This document shows positions 1 through 11,374 of a stretch of 64,000 nucleotides of DNA, piece after piece. Source of the DNA: Ricinus communis. Lineage: Eukaryota; Streptophyta; Magnoliopsida; Malpighiales; Euphorbiaceae. The DNA lies in NCBI RefSeq assembly GCF_019578655.1, contig NC_063264.1:7481213-7545212 (forward strand), given 5' to 3'. The position numbers and the translations under genes are program-made. Position 1 is the stretch's first letter, and every line of letters begins with the position of its first letter. Below the pieces are notes generated by a model, which was given only the letters and a program-made list of their open reading frames with translations, made no database searches and was not told where the DNA came from.

Positions 1-499
1 TACTAAAAATCATGCAAAATGTAAATAGAGCTTCCTCATCAGGAAATGCTTATAAGAAGAATTCCACCTGCTGAGTAATTAATAGAAAACCCCTTAATCT
101 GAGATGACTTCTTATACCTTTCAAGAAAAATATATGTAACAACATTTGACAGAAAAGGGCATAATATTAACAACTCTTTTAGCATATTGAGCAATAAAAA
201 GGCTTAGCCTGCTAATGACATGACATCTATGTGCACGGGTGCGCCAATACAAAATTCTCCATTCGATTGTTGGTGTACTTGGGTGCACAAGTGCTTGCTT
301 AATAGGCTTCCAAATGTTTATTATTCTTAATTTGTTCTTGGTGCACACAGCTCTCCAATTCTTGATGATATGATTTGATATTTCGTCAGGATCACAAACT
401 CCTTGTCAGACTTGAAAAATGTAAGTCCTAAAATTCTAAAACTAAAAGATATAGATATTTAATTGACATATGTAGTACTATAGGGCACTTATTAATTAC

Positions 500-782
500 C
501 CATTAGAGATGCCTCCAAAAGTCTTTGAGCCATAAGAACCTCATCAGTAGAATTCATAACACCAGATTCCATAGAACGTCTCCGAATTTCCATTACACTG
601 TACAAGACAGCACTAAACACCACAAGCAAGGTTGCTGCCACAGTTTTTGCCACCAAAGGCCCTCTTCCTCGCTTCAACTGATCTATCCCTACAATCAACA
701 GCTTTCTTAGAGGGCTTCTGAATAAGAGGGTTAAAATTACACCCATTTCAGCAAATACAAGCGAAAACAAAGTACTAATCAT
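500..782 (-). CDS. BAP31-like ER membrane protein, first exon only (partial)
   Basis: The reading frame begins at ATG 782-780 and encodes about 94 residues resembling the N-terminus of plant B-cell-receptor-associated protein 31-like proteins. A hydrophobic segment starts at the initiator, followed by the family motifs LTLLFRSPLRKL and KRGRGPLVAKTVA, a second hydrophobic segment and the sequence EVLMAQRLLEASLMG. After the Gly codon there is a GT donor (CTAATGG then GTAATT), so the apparent stop in GN is intronic. BAP31 family members are ER multi-span proteins with a C-terminal coiled coil, involved in sorting and quality control of membrane proteins. The third membrane segment and coiled coil were not found in positions 1-490, so the gene either continues beyond the left edge after a long intron or is truncated. 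Assignment rests on recognised family motifs. Confidence 0.75.
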
Positions 783-1598
783 GCCTACAGATTTCTAGTT
801 AAAAGAAATTGCAGGGATGTTAAGGGGTTGAAACTGGTGTGATTGAAGAATGTGCCTAGAAAATAAGATGGTTTGTGTGTTGTGTTATGTGCGGTTTTCA
901 AGACTTCAGAATGTAGTGAAAGAATAGAATATCTTTGTTGTGGGAAATCAACTGGTATAAGTTAAAGAGATGCAAAGGGAGGCTTTCTGTGCATTTGGTA
1001 AGGGTGAATCTCATAAAGCTGATCATTACTTTGTGCAGTAAGGTGCCAATGTCATCAGGTTCATCCATTGGTTTTATGAGATTAGCAGAAACACATTAAA
1101 AAAACAAGGGAAAGTCGACAAATGGAAAATCTTGTTGTAAATCTAAGACCCATTAAGTTTTGTAGGAACATTGAGTTTTTTTTTTTATTTAATTATGTCA
1201 CAGATATTCTACATTAACACTTAAAGATTGAACAAATTATGGAACAAAATAGTCACACTTAAGGATTTGGACTTTTGTTTTTCCTTCCAAAACAAGACTC
1301 CTAAACAGCTATCCATCAGCAGCAGATAGGTATTTATCACAAACTATGGTACAGATTGCCAATAGATTATGATCTAAAGATGGCTAAGAGATAATTAACA
1401 TAATTAAGTAAAGATTGGGTCTAACTCACAATAGCCACATCCGAGAAAATTAAACTGGAGACCATTCTCAACTAGCTTAACCATCAAGTTAAAGTATATA
1501 GGCACCCAGTCAAATCTCATTTGTCAAGTAATGCTAACTTAACTCTTAAAACACTGCCTAATCCCTTACTTAAATATCTAATTTAGGTATCGGAGTAG
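783..1598. other. Intergenic stretch upstream of the BAP31-like exon
   Basis: This should hold the 5' UTR and promoter of the minus-strand gene at 500-782. No coding signal, RNA gene or clear repeat was recognised. Confidence 0.5.
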
Positions 1599-1940
1599 TT
1601 ATCTAGGTACCCTTATTTTAGATACATAGCATATCTCCAAGTACACTCCCCACAGGCGGCGCCATCTCCTTGGCTTGGCATCTCTCCCTCCAAATCTGTT
1701 CGAATCAGCTCTGCCACCATAAGAATCTTGATACTGCTTCTGGCTAGTTCCTCGGTTTTTCATTATGAACTCACGCATTCCATCCTCTATACGAATGCGA
1801 ATCTGTGTTGTGGTCATCAGAGATGAGATCGTCTTAGGAGTTTTGGACAGCAGCTGCTTCCTCAAATCTTCACTGGCAGTTCCAGTTAGCATTGCCGTGT
1901 AGACAATCTCCATATTCAGGTCATCAATCTGCTGACGGAG
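1599..1940 (-). pseudogene. Gag-like retroelement relic
   Basis: A minus-strand open segment of about 104 residues (ATG at 1913) reads through positions with the flavour of a Ty3/gypsy gag capsid end. There is a VYTAMLTGTASEDLR stretch, then LLSKTPKTISSLMTT, then a charged region with a Gly/Arg-rich tail (SYGGRADSNRFGGRD). Codons upstream of the ATG stay open for a few residues (QQIDDLN) before a stop. No neighbouring protease, zinc knuckle or reverse transcriptase was found, and no LTRs were seen. A small unrelated Arg/Gly-rich gene fragment is an alternative. The call is tentative. Confidence 0.3.
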
Positions 1941-3206
1941 AGCTGTTTAACTGTCCTGTTTTAGAGATCCTAGATCGGCAAGAATGTATCGATGATGTTT
2001 CTTTAATGAACTAATTAAGTGATAATGAAAAAATAATAGTGGATTTGACGGTTAAAAACAGTGGAGCTGATTCACAAGTGTGAGCTTTCTGTTACTTCTG
2101 TCAAAACTGAAATTGAACTTTTTATGAACATGTCTAGATTTTAGACCAAAACAAAATTTTATAATGTATTTAATATTTTTACAAATAGATAACTATAATT
2201 CTGTTATTTCAGTTAAACAAAATCTTTTTATCTTAGAATCAAAGAAACCAAAGTAATTTCAGTTCTTAAAAAGAATAAACCAAAAATCAAAAGATATAAA
2301 CAGAACCGAGTGTCAATTTGTTTTTTTTTTTCTTGCTTTCTCTTTTGATTGATCTGAAATTTTGTTCACCCTTACTTCTTCATATTCCAGCACAGTATGT
2401 TGTGTGGATGATGAGGGAGGTGGTCACGGCGGAGGGGATGGCGTCTCCGGTGGTTGTATTTTATTTGGAATAATTTGTCTATTTTTTAGAGAAAGAAAAA
2501 AATGTATGGATCCTACAATTGACCCAAGTGGTAATAATTAAGATTTAATCTATTCATTTGAAAAATATTTAGGATGGATTCAAAATTAATATCTGAATTG
2601 TCATTCTCTTGAAGATATTTCAAACACATCCTAAAATAGAAATTTTTAAATAAATTATATTCTATATACAAAATTATAATTTTTTTTATTAAAATTAACA
2701 GGCCGTGATTCACTTATTTGGAATGTTGCATTTATATTGCTAAAATTAGAAGAATTTTATTATTTTTTTACAAGAAAGGTATTTTAAGAGAAATAATAAT
2801 AAAAAGTAGTGATATTAACTAAAATTATATTTTTTATTTTTAAAATCAATTATATCTTTTAATCTGATTCTGGAGTAAATTAAAAATAAATTATTATTTT
2901 CAGATAAAAATAATAATAAAATTTTAATCACAATAAGTTAATAATAATTATATAATAATCAATATAAATATAACACTGCTAAAATATGTGTAAAATAAAT
3001 AAATAAAATAAAAGAGAAAATTGAGCAATTCATATCTGAAATTTCGTAGAATCCACAAAAAGTAACTGTTTAAAACTGTTATTGTTTTCAAGAGAAAAGC
3101 GAACGAAACGACGGCGTTGCATGTGCGTGAGTGTGTTTTTGTAGTGTCTGTAACTCTCTAGTCCGCCACTACCAGTGGGAAGTCGAAGGTTCTGAAAGAG
3201 CTGCAA
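1941..3206. other. AT-rich intergenic and HISN4 upstream region
   Basis: From 2480 to 3030 the sequence is very AT-rich and low in complexity. The promoter and 5' UTR of the plus-strand HISN4 gene should lie in the last few hundred bases. No convincing TATA box was singled out among the many AT runs. Confidence 0.5.
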
Positions 3207-3212
3207 ATGCAA

Positions 3213-6200
3213 ATGGAGGCGGCGCCATTTTCTTCGTCTTATTCATCAAAACTTACAAATCTACCCTCTTCCTCCTCCTCCTCATCACCATCATATTCTC
3301 TCATTTCACTTCCTAATAATCTCTACAAAAATCGATCAAAGTTCAAACCTCCACGAAACCTCTCAGTTCGCGCCTCTTCTACTTCTGATTCTGGTCTCTC
3401 TCTCTCTCTCTCTCTCTCTAATTACACTATTCAACATAACGATTATAATACTTTCTTCTTCTTTTGTTAACAAAAAGTTTTAATCTTTGCAGTAGTGACT
3501 TTGCTTGATTATGGAGCTGGAAATGTGCGTAGCGTTAGAAATGCAATTCGGTATCTCGGCTTCCAAATCAAAGACGTACACTCTCTTTTGTTATTATTTA
3601 TTTTATTTAAAATTCTAAATTGAGTTTTTGAAAATTAAAGGCATTGATCGAGTTTGTGGGTTGCAGGTGCAAAGTCCAGCAGATATCTTAAATGCAAAAC
3701 GTCTTATCTTTCCTGGTGTCGGGGCTTTTGCTCCCGCTATTGATTTTCTTAACAACACTGGGTACGTTATTATTTGCATTTCTTCTTAATGATTTCTAGA
3801 CGTACACTAGAGGGCCGTGTTTGTGTTTAGCTACATATTACATTAAACAGAATATTGATTATCATACAAAATCATATTTTGGCTTCAACAAATGTTCAGC
3901 TTGTTTTGGAGTTTCGTGGTTATACAAGTTATACGAAATACATTGAAATTGTGTTTTTGCTTTGATTATGTGCAGAATGGCTGAAGCATTGTCTACTTAT
4001 ATTGAGAAGGACCGTCCTTTTTTAGGGATTTGTCTTGGACTTCAGCTTCTTTTTGAGTCCAGTGACGAGAATGGTCCTGGTAGGTGTTTGTTCTTTCATT
4101 TTGACCTCTATTACAAGTTTGGATAATTTTTAAGGTATGCTAATATGGCATGGTGGTGGTACTTCGATAATTTTATATTCTTTTCTTGTGTAGATAACCC
4201 AATTGTCAAATTATAGAATTTTAATTTATATTCTTTTCTTGTGTAGATAACCCAATTGTCAAATTATAGAATTTTAAAGCTTAGGTTGAGAACTTTTCTT
4301 TACTGTTTTTTTTTTTTCTCTTTTCCACAATGGCATCATCATAATTATCGCCCAAATTACAAGTTCTGTTAAACATACATATGCACTGAGTAGTTCAGTA
4401 GAGCTTCTTTTTATTTTTTTATTTTTTGCTCTGACACATGGCATTTGGATTAGATTTATTCCTTTCTCTACTTTTTTCTTTTTCTTTTTGGGTTTGTCAT
4501 CTGAATTTGCAGTTGTACATTTGTCTCAGTGAAGGGTCTTGGCTTGATTCCTGGTGTGGTGGGGCGTTTTGACTCATCAAATGGTTTCAGAGTACCGCAT
4601 ATTGGCTGGAATGCTTTGCAAATTGCTAATGACTCTGAAATTTTGGATGATATTGGAAACCACCATGTCTATTTTGTCCACTCTTATCGGGCTATGCCGG
4701 TATGTTTTCTCTGTCTTCATCTTTTCAATATTGTAAACAGGTATATTGCATATGCACACCCATTTGCATCTGATATGCTGACCTAAAGCTTTCTACACTC
4801 CTTTGCAGTCTCATGAAAATAAAGATTGGATTTCCTCTACCTGCAATTATGGTGACAACTTCATTGCATCGGTTAGAAGAGGAAATGTCCATGCTGTTCA
4901 ATTCCATCCAGAGAAGAGTGGAGGCTAGTAATCCCTTTTTTGAATTTGTTCTTCTGTCTTTCACGTTTTTTTAAATAATGTTGAATTATTTGCTCTGTAC
5001 CACTGATAATTAAGAATGATGCATATGTGCACCATCTTATTCTTCGGGGAGACTAAATATGTAGGTGCAATTTCTTTTTTCTATTGAAAGTTTACTGCCA
5101 ATACCTTCTTCTGTTGTAATGTTTGAACTCTTGATGCTGTGAAACAAATGCTGGTAGTGAAAATTTCTCAAGTTTTGCTCCTCTCTCACCTCTCTCTTTC
5201 TTTCTTCTCTTGCTTCCTCCGGGGATTAAGTGGACAGTTATCCATGTGCAACTGTGATTGCATTGCAGCAATTTTTTTTTCTAAATTGGTTTCTCTACTG
5301 ACATCATAAGTTCCAAAATGGCCAGTGCAGATGTTGGTCTTACTGTACTGAGAAGATTTTTGCTCCCAATGTCATCTTTAACAAAGGTAGAGGGGTTGTG
5401 TCATTGAAATCTCTGCATCTTCGCTGTCTCTTAACTTCTTTCTTAGGCCGTCTAATGAAATTAAAACTTCTTTTGAAGACAGAAGCCTACTGAAGGGAAG
5501 GCATCAAAACTTGCAAAGAGGGTAATATTTGTGAAACCTAATAGTTCATTATTTGTTTAAAGTCTGTCTCATCTTCTCAAACCCATTTTTTCTTGACCAC
5601 TTATTATAGGTGGACCCAGACAGCTGTTGTATTTTCTGTTATAACATTCTTTTTGGTCTCATTGAATTGAATATACTTGTTTAAAGGTTCTAGCTTAGCA
5701 ATACTGCATTTTTCCAGGTAATTGCTTGTCTTGATGTGAGGACAAATGATAAAGGAGATCTTGTTGTAACCAAAGGAGACCAGTATGATGTAAGAGAACA
5801 TACAAAAGAAAATGAGGTACAGTAAAAAAACTTTACCTGTTTAAGCTGTTATGGGTTCCAAGTTCTTACAGTTTGATCTGTGGCAAACAATCATACTCAG
5901 TAAAAGAAATGTAATAGAGATGATAAATCACGCAAAGATTATCGAGTCTTGATAATTGCAAAAGTCAACAAATTTATTATTGTATTTGCAATCCCTTACA
6001 TTCCTTCCACTCCCTCCCCCCAGCAATTATTAAATTAATATTAAAAGAAGCAAAAGTTGGCGTGGGGGTTGGATATGTCTATTCATGAGTGCTTTTGTTA
6101 CATGCTCATGTTGTCTTGTTGATGACCTTCTTAAATTCTCAATTATTTCTGCGTAAATTTCCTTCTCAAACATGTAATGCAACGTGATTTAGTTAAGGTT

Positions 6201-9200
6201 GTATTGTCTGGTTTTGGCAGAATATTGTTTTGTTACTTGAAAATTGTCAAGGAACCATTACACCCAAAAACTTAAGATGTTAGGTAAGGCTCCAAGAATA
6301 GTTTTATATCTCAACACATCCCAGCACGCGAATGTCATTGGGCTTGAAGCGTGAATAAACATAGGCCCACTTTACCTTGTACATAAATGTTTAATTCATA
6401 ATGTGGGAGTAGCCAAGGATCAAACTCTGACCTTTCAATCATAGATGCTCCGGCACCATGTTAAAGAATCATTTCACCCAACAGCTTAAGTTGTTAGGTG
6501 AGACTCCAAGAATAGTTTTATATCTGTAACAAAAATGAAAGAACTGACTGTTGAATTGTTTTATTCATTGTGATGTCAGATCTACATTTCTTGTGGCAGC
6601 ATTTTTTTACATTGACAGGTTAAAGTTTTTGTTTGAGATTAAAAAGTTGAATTCAGTTATTCTATTGTTTTATCCGAAAGATGTTGCACCTATTTTATCT
6701 GAATCTTTTCCTAAAAAGTAACAACTAATGCCGGGATTTTTGTATTTACATCTAGCATTGACTTTACTTGATGTAAACTTGCAGGTCAGAAACCTTGGCA
6801 AGCCAGTGGAGCTTGCGGGGCAATATTACAAAGATGGGGCTGATGAGGTGTGCTTTGTGTTTTCTGTCTTATTTGGATAATCATCTGCCCATAGAGCAAC
6901 AAATTTAAATTTTAACATCTTAACACTGAATTACAGGTTAGTTTTCTGAATATTACTGCTTTCCGAGACTTCCCTTTAGGCGATTTGCCAATGCTACAGG
7001 TTGGTTTATAGCAATTGCAATTATATGCCAAATTACAATTAGAAATTTCATCCTGTTAACTTTATGAGATGTCTCCTTTTCTAATCCTTTTTCTTACACT
7101 ATGAAGGTTTTGAGGTGCACTTCAGAAAATGTATTTGTACCATTGACTGTTGGAGGTGGAATTAGGGATTTTACGGATGCAAATGGCAGGTACCGTTGTT
7201 ATGTGTTAGATCAATGTTTGCTCCTTTCATAATTCAACCAGTTTTGCAAGTGATCTTTCTGGAAATTCCCCTATTAGGTGCTTTTTGATCCATATTTTGG
7301 TTTCTCTAGGGATTACTAATGTATTTTTACCATTTCATGGTCAGGTACTATTCTAGTTTGGAAGTTGCTTCTGAATATTTTAGATCTGGGGCAGATAAAA
7401 TATCTATTGGAAGTGATGCGGTCTATGCTGCAGAAGAATATATAAGAACTAAGGTATACAGACTATATTAGCTCATTCCTCACTTAATTGCCTAATTAAT
7501 ATCAGTTTACATGGTCTTGCTTGTGCATACTCTTAACCTCTCTTGGACTTCCTCTTGTAGGTAAAGACTGGAAAGAGCAGCATAGAACAAATATCTAGAG
7601 TTTATGGAAACCAGGTAACCTCTCCCTGTCAAATTTTATATCTATGCATCCTCATATCTATCCATGTATTTCTTCATTTCCTTTTAAAGATGCTATATGA
7701 AGTGATAGGGAAGAAAGTAATGAGATTGCTGCACTGATTTTTGGATATTCTGCTGAATTGACTTTTGTTTCATCACTGTATCTAATGACGGAAAACTTAC
7801 ATTTTAGTTTGGCTTCTCTCTCTTTATTTCTTCCTTGCCTTTATAGGGTGAGCAAATAAATAACTCTATAGGGCAGTGGAGCTGGCATAGGGGTCAAATC
7901 CACGTTATGTGAAGTAGAAAATAATTTACAAGAAAGAAAATGAGTAAATCTGTAGTGGTAGACACAAGTGTAAAAGTTTTAATGTATAACCAAACACTCA
8001 TGGTTTTATCCAACTTTACAGACTAGAATAGAGTTTTTCTTTATTGCTTTTCAAACCATAGAAAGATGGTACCACTAAAAAACTTTCCAGCAAGCATCAT
8101 AGTGAATTGGTGAGTAATTGGTGTACAGTTTGCATTAGCTTAGCAGGATCACATATTATTAAAAAATGTGCTCAAAGAATTTTGTCACTACTGTTTTAAT
8201 ACATGTCGATTTTTCTCTCTAGCAACTTCTGTTAATACTTGTTTTGCAGGCGGTTGTTGTAAGTATTGATCCTCGCAGAGTTTATCTTAAAAGTCCTAGT
8301 GATGTGGAGTTCAAGGCAGTAAGGGTAACTAAACCAGGTATAGGATTTCTTTGTGTCTCTTTCCTGTGCTTCTAGCATCTTCTTTTTTTTTTTTTTTTTC
8401 TTTTTGTCTTTTTCATTCTGTTCATGTTATTTCTTACCTTTCTAATATGAAAGAGGCTGGAGGATGCTTGAAACTTATCAAGCATAAGTAATGACAATGC
8501 CAATAATAAGAAGATCCCAAGCTCACTTGTTATTTATATGGACTTCTGTAAAGTGAAGTTTATGCTTGTCCTTTTACTGCCAACAAGTTTGATTGGCCAT
8601 GCGTGTGTGCGTGCGGGTGTTTGTGTGTGTGTGTCTAAGAGAGAGAGAGAGAGAGAGATGCTCCTTAAAATCTTCTTTCCTAATTGGTTTTCAATATTGG
8701 TCGCAGGTCCAAATGGTGAAGAATATGCCTGGTATCAGTGTACGGTAAGCCTTGTTTTATTGGTTCTGCATGCAGTTAATCCTGAGCTTTATAATCCTTG
8801 TACGGTTTTAGCTAAAGAATACTTCTGCTGAAACTACTACCCGCTACCTTAGCTTTATTAGCAGTTCTGGATTTCCGTGAGGTACTTTGACATTTTGCAA
8901 GCTCAGGTCATGATGACAGTTTTTTGTCTGTGTTCTTCTGTTATTGAAGGTTAGTGGTGGACGTGAAGGTCGACCAATTGGAGCTTACGAACTTGCAAAA
9001 GCAGTTGAAGAGCTGGGAGCTGGAGAGATTTTGCTGAACTGCATTGATTGTGATGGTTAGAACTCTTTTATATGTTGGTGGTTTCAATCCTGTAACTATC
9101 TTTTGAAACATTTGACTTTGAAATTCAACTTAAGAAACTTGATGCAGAAACTTTGGGGTGCAACTTTATGCAACATATTGAAATAATCATTAGCCTGAAT

Positions 9201-10006
9201 GGTCTTTTTTCTTAAAAAAGATGGATGGTTCTTTCCATTGTTTGTTTGACAAGTAATCACTTCTTCTTTTAAATTATGAAATACAAAATTTTTGTGCTGG
9301 TTCTTTCAGAAAGTGTCATTAGAAGCAAACATGTTTTAGCATAATGCTTGTTGATATTCATATGAATTAAGCATGTTTTATTGGCAGTATTGGCTTCAAT
9401 TTATGTGGTTCCTTCTGTTGTTTATTTTTTAATAATTAATACTTTTCGCCTTTTCAGGTCAAGGGAAAGGATTTGATATAGATTTAATACAGTTGATCTC
9501 TGATGCTGTGAGCATCCCTGTGATTGCAAGTAGTGGTGCAGGTGCTGCTGAACACTTTACGGAGGTATTCAACAAAACAAATGCATCTGCCGCTCTTGCT
9601 GCTGGCATTTTCCACAGGAAGGAGGTATAGCTATGTGATCTATCAAGTGCTTTATTTGTTTCTAATTGTTGCTAGAGATTATTACCATTATTATTTGAAT
9701 GTTGATCTGTCAATTTATTCAATGAGAAGTCATTTCTAATGATTGTATGAATAAATACAAATATGAATCTGTAAAAATTGTTCTCACTTCAGTGTATGTG
9801 ATAGTACTGCACATGATCAGCAAGAAAGTTGGTTCATCCTTTTGATTATAACTTGAAATTGCCACTTCAACTTCATAGAAGTTCTTTATTAGTCTATGCA
9901 ACAATCAAATGGATTTATTTCTTTTCGTCGGTTTTCTGGCTTGTAGGTGCCCATTCAATCGGTAAAGGAGCATTTGTTGAAAGAAGGCATAGAAGTCAGG
10001 ATCTAA
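3213..10006 (+). CDS. HISN4: Imidazole glycerol phosphate synthase HisHF, plastid (19 exons)
   Basis: This bifunctional enzyme of histidine biosynthesis hydrolyses glutamine and uses the ammonia to convert PRFAR to imidazole glycerol phosphate and AICAR. Exons: 3213-3393, 3493-3575, 3667-3761, 3976-4079, 4530-4699, 4809-4923, 5331-5386, 5483-5521, 5718-5816, 6785-6847, 6937-6999, 7107-7189, 7345-7453, 7561-7614, 8250-8337, 8707-8744, 8950-9055, 9458-9624, 9947-10006. They join in frame to 590 residues, matching the roughly 590 expected for plant HISN4. Residues 1-60 form a Ser-rich plastid transit peptide. The class I glutaminase domain follows (LLDYGAGN; nucleophile Cys near 139 in LGICLGLQ; His and Glu in QFHPEKSG). 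The HisF barrel then begins near VIACLDVRT, with SIDPRR and IASSGAG loops. An in-frame ATG at 3207 is an alternative start. Intron 6 appears to be GC-AG; all others are GT-AG. No internal break was found. Confidence 0.97.
4172..4277 (+). repeat. 53-bp perfect tandem duplication in HISN4 intron 4
   Basis: Positions 4172-4224 are repeated exactly at 4225-4277. Identity of the copies suggests a recent slippage or duplication. It lies wholly in the intron. Confidence 0.9.
4924..5330 (+). other. GC-AG intron 6 of HISN4
   Basis: The exon ends ...AGTGGAG and the intron starts GCTAGT. The next exon opens after ...GCCAGTGCAG. Only this junction keeps the conserved residues after HPEKSG (S-G-D-V-G-L) and the frame. 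The nearest GT in the exon (inside GAGTGG) would delete conserved codons. Confidence 0.8.
6254..6525. repeat. Short direct-repeat element in HISN4 intron 9
   Basis: Two related segments of about 57 bp (6254-6310 and 6469-6525), sharing a core around AAGATGTTAGGTAAGGCTCC, flank about 160 bp of unique sequence. The layout resembles a miniature terminal-repeat retroelement or part of a dispersed plant repeat. No coding capacity. Confidence 0.55.
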
Positions 10007-10380
10007 ATGGATTTTTGCTGCGGAAATATCAGATATGTTGCCACTGGAGTCATTATTAGGCACTGATATACTTAAATCCTAGCTCTAATCCATCTTTTTA
10101 ATTAAAATTTTGTTGTGCCATTGAATTATTTACATATTTTTCTGTTTTTTTTTTTCCTTGACGTGCTTTTGTATAATATTCTATCTGTAAAATTGTTATA
10201 TTGATTAATTTCAGGCATCATCGTATCTCCAGCTTGTAAGTTAGTTGAATATGCTAATATAATTAATATTTTGATTTCTCATACCTGGTGTATGATACTA
10301 TAAAATTGATTATTATGGATGAAATAATTACAGCAATAAGATGATGGATGTTGAGCCGGAGAAATAGATACTAATTGGGC

Positions 10381-11374
10381 AAAATATATAACTGGCCCAT
10401 GTGCTTTTCTTTTTTTTTTTGCAATTGGCCCTGTAAATCCAATTTCAGTTTAATTGGATTTGTCAACTTCACAGGCTTTCTTTAGACTGGCGGTTGTATC
10501 ATTTTAAACCCTGCTTAGACGGGTGCTAAGTGTGTATGAGTAACTCTCTCAAAAGAGCGTTCCACTGTTAATAGAATGATAATATTTAATTACCAATGAT
10601 TGAATTCTCTCTTTCATCAAGTATAGAAGGCTGTAAGAGCTGTGCAACACCTTCTCTACTAATAACTGCTCTTACATTCACTAGCATTAAAAACCACAAG
10701 ATCACTTCTATCAATCATTCTAGTAACACAAGAAGCACCACCACTATCAGTCTAATTCAAAAACTTACAGTACTCCAATAACCATTTTTAATAGCCATTT
10801 TGATCCCAGCACTTGCCTCTTTTGCTCAAATGTTTACCTGTTTAGAATCTCCATTAAAATTAGCACAAGTAGAGAATTGATCCTCTATATGACCCCTTTT
10901 TCCTCGATTACAATACACTAAATAACATTCTCCTTCAACTTCCATATCGTTCGAAATTTTTGCTTCTTCCTTATCGGTCTTTTCCTCTTCAACACCACCA
11001 CACTGGACTTCACTTTTTCAAGAATTGCTTAGGAGGATTTAGGCGACAACGACAATGAAGAAGCCACAGGTGATATTGATGTTGATTTATGCAACACAGA
11101 CGGCGAAGAAGCCACCAATGAAAAAGCCAACGAGAATTTATATGTATTGTTATTGTAGTCGACATGTTGTTTTTAATATATCTGAATTCAAAAGAAGTTG
11201 TAAAATTGAAAGCTTTAGAATATGAACAAAAAGTTATCTTTTTATTTTTTTCCGTTTGAGAAAGGTTAAATGATACAAATTGTGAAATCGACAGGCCCAA
11301 TTGAACTGAAATTGAATTTATGGGCCAATTGCAAAAGAAAAAAAGGTAAGTTCAAGGACCACTTATGTATTTGG
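10381..11374. mobile_element. Non-autonomous DNA element with about 90-bp inverted repeats
   Basis: The left arm (about 10381-10475) and right arm (about 11283-11374) are inverted copies. GCAATTGGCCCTGTAAATCC on the left answers GGGCCAATTGCAAAAG on the right, with further pairing outward (AAATATATAACTGG against CCACTTATGTATTT). The roughly 800-bp interior has only short, unconvincing reading frames and no transposase. A target-site duplication could not be fixed. It lies between the 3' ends of the convergent HISN4 and E2 genes. Confidence 0.7.

Noticed and set aside
121..348. Minus-strand frame near the left edge as the next BAP31-like exon
   Set aside because: Its sequence does not resemble the third membrane segment or coiled coil of the family.
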